In this document: one piece after another, positions 33,878 through 36,174 of the stretch
Numbering within the stretch: position 1 is the first letter of the stretch
Layout of the letters: each line of letters starts with the position of its first letter
NCBI GenBank assembly: GCA_031284485.1
Contig: JAISZT010000021.1
Span: 1-36,174 of the forward strand
From: Desulfovibrio sp.
GTDB lineage: Bacteria > Desulfobacterota > Desulfovibrionia > Desulfovibrionales > Desulfovibrionaceae
Reading direction: 5' to 3'
DNA length: 36,174 nucleotides
Position numbers and translations under genes: made by a program
Notes under the pieces: model-generated
Database searches by the model: none
What the model saw: only the letters and a program-made list of their open reading frames with translations
Told to the model about the DNA's origin: nothing

Positions 33878-34147
33878 ATGCCGAAAAGAGTACGCATCAA
33901 ATATTGCGGTGGATGCAATCCCCGCTATGACCGGACCGCTGTGGCGGCAAAACTGCGCGCGGCTTTTCCCGAGATCCGCCTTGTCGAAGCGTTTGACGAC
34001 GCGCCGGTTCACTTCGTGGCTGTCATTTGCGGCTGCGCGTCAGCCTGCGCCTCGCACCAGGATATGCGCGGCCTTGACGGGAAAATGGTCATCACTTCGG
34101 AGGATCAATACCAAAACCTCGAATATGCCATACGGGCAATCATGTAA
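33878..34147 (+). CDS. Small cysteine-rich protein with CGGCNPRYDR motif, unknown function
   Basis: 89 residues. Near the N-terminus stands KYCGGCNPRYDR (Cys10, Cys13), and in the middle ICGCASACASH (Cys51, Cys53, Cys57, His60). There is no signal peptide or membrane helix, so it should be cytoplasmic. The beta-alpha rhythm (VRIKYCGG, a helix TAVAAKLRAAF, a strand VHFVAVICGC) suggests a small ferredoxin- or thioredoxin-like fold. The five cysteines could bind an Fe-S cluster or another metal, or act as a redox pair. It follows the dehydratase gene on the same strand after 136 bp, and its end overlaps the convergent regulator gene by 8 bp. A weak ribosome site and the stem-loop just upstream suggest lower translation. 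I do not recognise a characterised family. Confidence 0.75.
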   Translation: MPKRVRIKYCGGCNPRYDRTAVAAKLRAAFPEIRLVEAFDDAPVHFVAVICGCASACASHQDMRGLDGKMVITSEDQYQNLEYAIRAIM

Positions 34148-35918
34148 TTGCGATACCGTTCTTTTTTCCACGCGATTTCAAGCCGTGGGCCTTGGCCTTA
34201 CGTACCACGGTGGATTGGTTTATATCAAGAATTTTTGCTACGTTGCGAGTTGTCCTGTGCTTTGCGAACGCGTTTCTGAGGATCGCGGCCTCCACATGAT
34301 CCAGCATCTCCTTGAGGGTTTTTCCCTCAAACGGCGGCCTGGCGGACGGCGGGGATTCCTGTTTGCCGAGAGGGGCCGGCACGTCTTTCGTGGTAATGGT
34401 GCGTTCCGCCACTGTCACTACAAGGCGCTCCATCATATTTTCCAGTTCACGCACGTTGCCCGGCCAGGAATGGTCCAGAAGCATGGGGATGACGGCAGGG
34501 TGCAGTTCACGGCGGCGATTATGGCGTTTACAGTATTTTTCGAGGAAGGAATGCACCATGACGAGGATGTCTTCCTTGCGTTCGCGCAAGGGCGGCACAT
34601 GGATGGGCACAACATTGAGGCGATAGTAGAGATCCTCCCTGAACAGTTTTTGTCCCACGCGCTCGGACAAATTCTGGTTTGTAACGGCCAGGATGCGCAC
34701 ATCCACGTCGCGCGGAGTGTTTGAGCCAAGCCTCTTCATCTGTTTTTCCTGGATGACCCGCAGCAGTTTGACTTGCAGGCTCATGGGAAGATCCCCGATT
34801 TCATCCAGCAGCAAGGTTCCGCCGTCGGCCGCCTCGAAAAGCCCCGCTTTTCCTTCCTTACTGGCCCCGGTAAAGGCGCCCCGCACATACCCGAACAATT
34901 CCGATTCCAGAAGTTGTTCAGGTATGGCGGCACAGTTGATTTTGATAAAGGGTTTGTCGCTCCGGCCGGAGTGCCTGTGAATGAAGGAGGCGATGATTTC
35001 CTTGCCCGCGCCGGACTCGCCCAGAATAAGCACTGTGGAATCCACGGAACTGACGCGCAAGGCCAGATCCAGGATATTGCGCATGGCTGCGGACTGGGCG
35101 ATAATCTCCATGGAATCGAAAGAGTCTTGCCGGAGCTTCAGCAGCTCTTCCTTGTACTGATTTTTCAGATGATCGGCCTGACTGAGTTCGTCCCGCAGAC
35201 GGTTCAGCTCCGTGAGATCCCGCACGGCCGTCACCACGCGAACAATCTTTCCCGTGGAGTCGTACAGGGGGTTGGCGCTGGCCAGCACCGTCGCCCCGTT
35301 GCTGATGGTCTGGATCACGCTGCTCGGTTTTCCGCTTTCCAGCACATTGATGGTGACGGATTGGTCAAACACCTTGCGTTCCACCAGATCGCGCATGTTG
35401 AATCCGACAACTTCGACGCGCTTCAGTCCTGTAATGCGCTCGTAGCTTTCATTGATCCGCAGCGTGACGCCCTGGCCGTCCGTAACGTAAATGCCGTCAA
35501 AGGCGGATTCGATAATGCCTTCCAGTTCCTCCGTGAGCAGACGGACCGATCTGAGTTCACCGGATATCTGCTCCAACTGCGAAATTTCGTGCAGGCTGGC
35601 AAGGGCGCCGACCAGTTGCTTTTCAATATACAGGGGCGCCCGGCTGACCAGAAAGGCTCTGTTTTTCAGAGAAAACCGGCGCCACGTTTCCTTCTGCCCC
35701 GTTTGCAGGATATTGGGAAGCTGGCTGCCCTCAATGCATTCTTCAATGGGTTTTCCCAGAACATGGGGGCGTTTCCGTGATAAAAGTTCAAGCAGGGCAT
35801 CATTGCAAAGCCGCACGATCCCCTGCCTGTCGATGCCGATGACCGGATTGGGCATGGCGGAGAGAATACTCTCAATGGCGGGAGAAGACTGTAAAACGGG
35901 AACAGATACTGCGGACAT
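34140..35918 (-). CDS. Sigma-54-dependent transcriptional activator with two PAS domains
   Basis: 592 residues from ATG 35918 (GGAGAG 8 bases upstream); ATG 35969 is a possible longer start. PAS 1 lies at about 10-110 (SAMPNPVIGIDRQGIVRLCN), PAS 2 at about 130-240 (SAFDGIYVTDGQGVTLRINE). The AAA+ domain has Walker A GESGAGKE (about 300), the sigma-54 contact loop GAFTGA (347-352) and Walker B GGTLLLDEIGD. The C-terminus is a TyrR/Fis-like helix-turn-helix (RNVAKILDINQSTVVRKAK). It is convergent with the TRAP-dehydratase operon, which has a -24/-12 promoter and paired palindromes, so it is the likely activator. The PAS domains may sense a small-molecule inducer or redox state. No receiver domain is present, so no histidine kinase is needed. 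Confidence 0.93.
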   Translation of the reverse strand: MSAVSVPVLQSSPAIESILSAMPNPVIGIDRQGIVRLCNDALLELLSRKRPHVLGKPIEECIEGSQLPNILQTGQKETWRRFSLKNRAFLVSRAPLYIEKQLVGALASLHEISQLEQISGELRSVRLLTEELEGIIESAFDGIYVTDGQGVTLRINESYERITGLKRVEVVGFNMRDLVERKVFDQSVTINVLESGKPSSVIQTISNGATVLASANPLYDSTGKIVRVVTAVRDLTELNRLRDELSQADHLKNQYKEELLKLRQDSFDSMEIIAQSAAMRNILDLALRVSSVDSTVLILGESGAGKEIIASFIHRHSGRSDKPFIKINCAAIPEQLLESELFGYVRGAFTGASKEGKAGLFEAADGGTLLLDEIGDLPMSLQVKLLRVIQEKQMKRLGSNTPRDVDVRILAVTNQNLSERVGQKLFREDLYYRLNVVPIHVPPLRERKEDILVMVHSFLEKYCKRHNRRRELHPAVIPMLLDHSWPGNVRELENMMERLVVTVAERTITTKDVPAPLGKQESPPSARPPFEGKTLKEMLDHVEAAILRNAFAKHRTTRNVAKILDINQSTVVRKAKAHGLKSRGKKNGIAIT

Positions 35919-36026
35919 GCGACCAACTCTCCATTTCCCGGATTTCCTGACGTGCGCTGTGTACAGCATATCAAAATTCCTGGCAATTTCAAGGGGTAAT
36001 TGTTCCAGTATGACAATACGAAAATG

Positions 36027-36106
36027 CTAGTACCGTGTAACATTTAAAATTATAAAAATATCATAATGGGTGTATCCTTGATGTCACCAGCAACACGGGA
36101 GGCATC
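36027..36106 (+). mobile_element. Putative left end of an IS630-family element
   Basis: CTAG at 36027-36030, a typical IS630 target, is followed by AT-rich sequence up to the transposase start. CATTTAAAATTAT here loosely resembles the reverse complement of the right-end-like repeat at 98-114. The other end lies beyond the window, so the terminal repeat cannot be confirmed. Confidence 0.4.
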
Positions 36107-36174
36107 ATGGCAACAAAATATACGGTTATTCTCAGCCCATCCGAGCGAGCATGGTTGGAGGAAATTACTCATAA
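36107..36174 (+). CDS. IS630-family transposase, N-terminal start (cut by window end)
   Basis: ATG 36107, with GGGAGG at 36097-36102, opens a frame to the window end: MATKYTVILSPSERAWLEEI then TH. This 'kYxVxLsxeEraxLexi' start is typical of IS630-family transposases, before the first helix-turn-helix domain. Only 22 residues are visible. It lies next to the sigma-54 activator gene on the opposite strand and marks the right border of the dehydratase locus. Confidence 0.65.
   Translation, partial: MATKYTVILSPSERAWLEEITH

Overview
The window looks like the chromosome of an anaerobic, motile Gram-negative bacterium of the Desulfovibrio type (Desulfobacterota). This placement is an inference from gene content and protein style: IspH, a CheV-type coupling protein, a CoA-disulfide reductase fused to a rhodanese, a tandem ACT-domain protein next to tatA, an E. 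coli-like CysK, TRAP transport and sigma-54 regulation. No rRNA, tRNA or CRISPR array was seen. Both window edges lie in IS630-family insertion sequences, and IS or prophage debris occurs at several internal places, so the genome appears rich in mobile elements and partly in decay.

Layout. 1-498: the tail of an IS630 transposase, a duplicated IS-end-like repeat and the tail of an IS66 transposase. 499-4180: a YtfQ-like sugar-binding lipoprotein followed by a membrane hybrid histidine kinase, probably a two-gene sensory unit. 4181-4814: an IS630 fragment and phage lysis-gene remnants, then the promoter and a palindromic operator of the next operon. 4815-10824: a six-gene plus-strand operon that forms a complete metal or metallophore import route (TonB-dependent receptor, SAM methyltransferase, TroA/ZnuA-like binding protein, ABC ATPase, ABC-3 permease, dedicated TonB), closed by a bidirectional terminator. 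10949-12920: groEL and groES on the minus strand. 13183-13835: an ACT-domain protein and tatA (minus). 13958-15103: a repeat-rich patch in which a GNAT acetyltransferase gene sits between two pairs of one 14-bp inverted repeat and next to a run of five hairpins. 15203-18833: ispH, cheV and CoA-disulfide reductase (plus). 18986-22768: a small unknown gene, a polysaccharide flippase, a small membrane protein, a broken brnQ and a glutamine amidotransferase-like gene (minus). 22860-24003: a 5'-truncated DUF4143 ATPase gene and a lone feoA.

24170-28664 (minus) is one tightly coupled operon: sulfonate/nitrate-type binding protein, permease, ATPase, cysteine synthase, and an exported SUMF1-domain protein. 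It probably feeds an unidentified sulfur compound, or another small molecule, to cysteine metabolism.

29107-35918 is the most interesting part. A TRAP transporter (DctP, DctQ, DctM), a radical [4Fe-4S] dehydratase of the 4-hydroxybutyryl-CoA dehydratase family with all cluster ligands in place, and an 89-residue protein with a CGGCNPRYDR motif run towards a convergent sigma-54 activator with two PAS domains. In front of dctP lie two palindromic activator-like sites 64 bp apart and a -24/-12 promoter with exact 10-bp spacing. I read this as an inducible uptake and dehydration pathway for a hydroxy-acid-type carboxylate. No CoA-activating enzyme is visible, and the role of the CGGC protein is not known to me.
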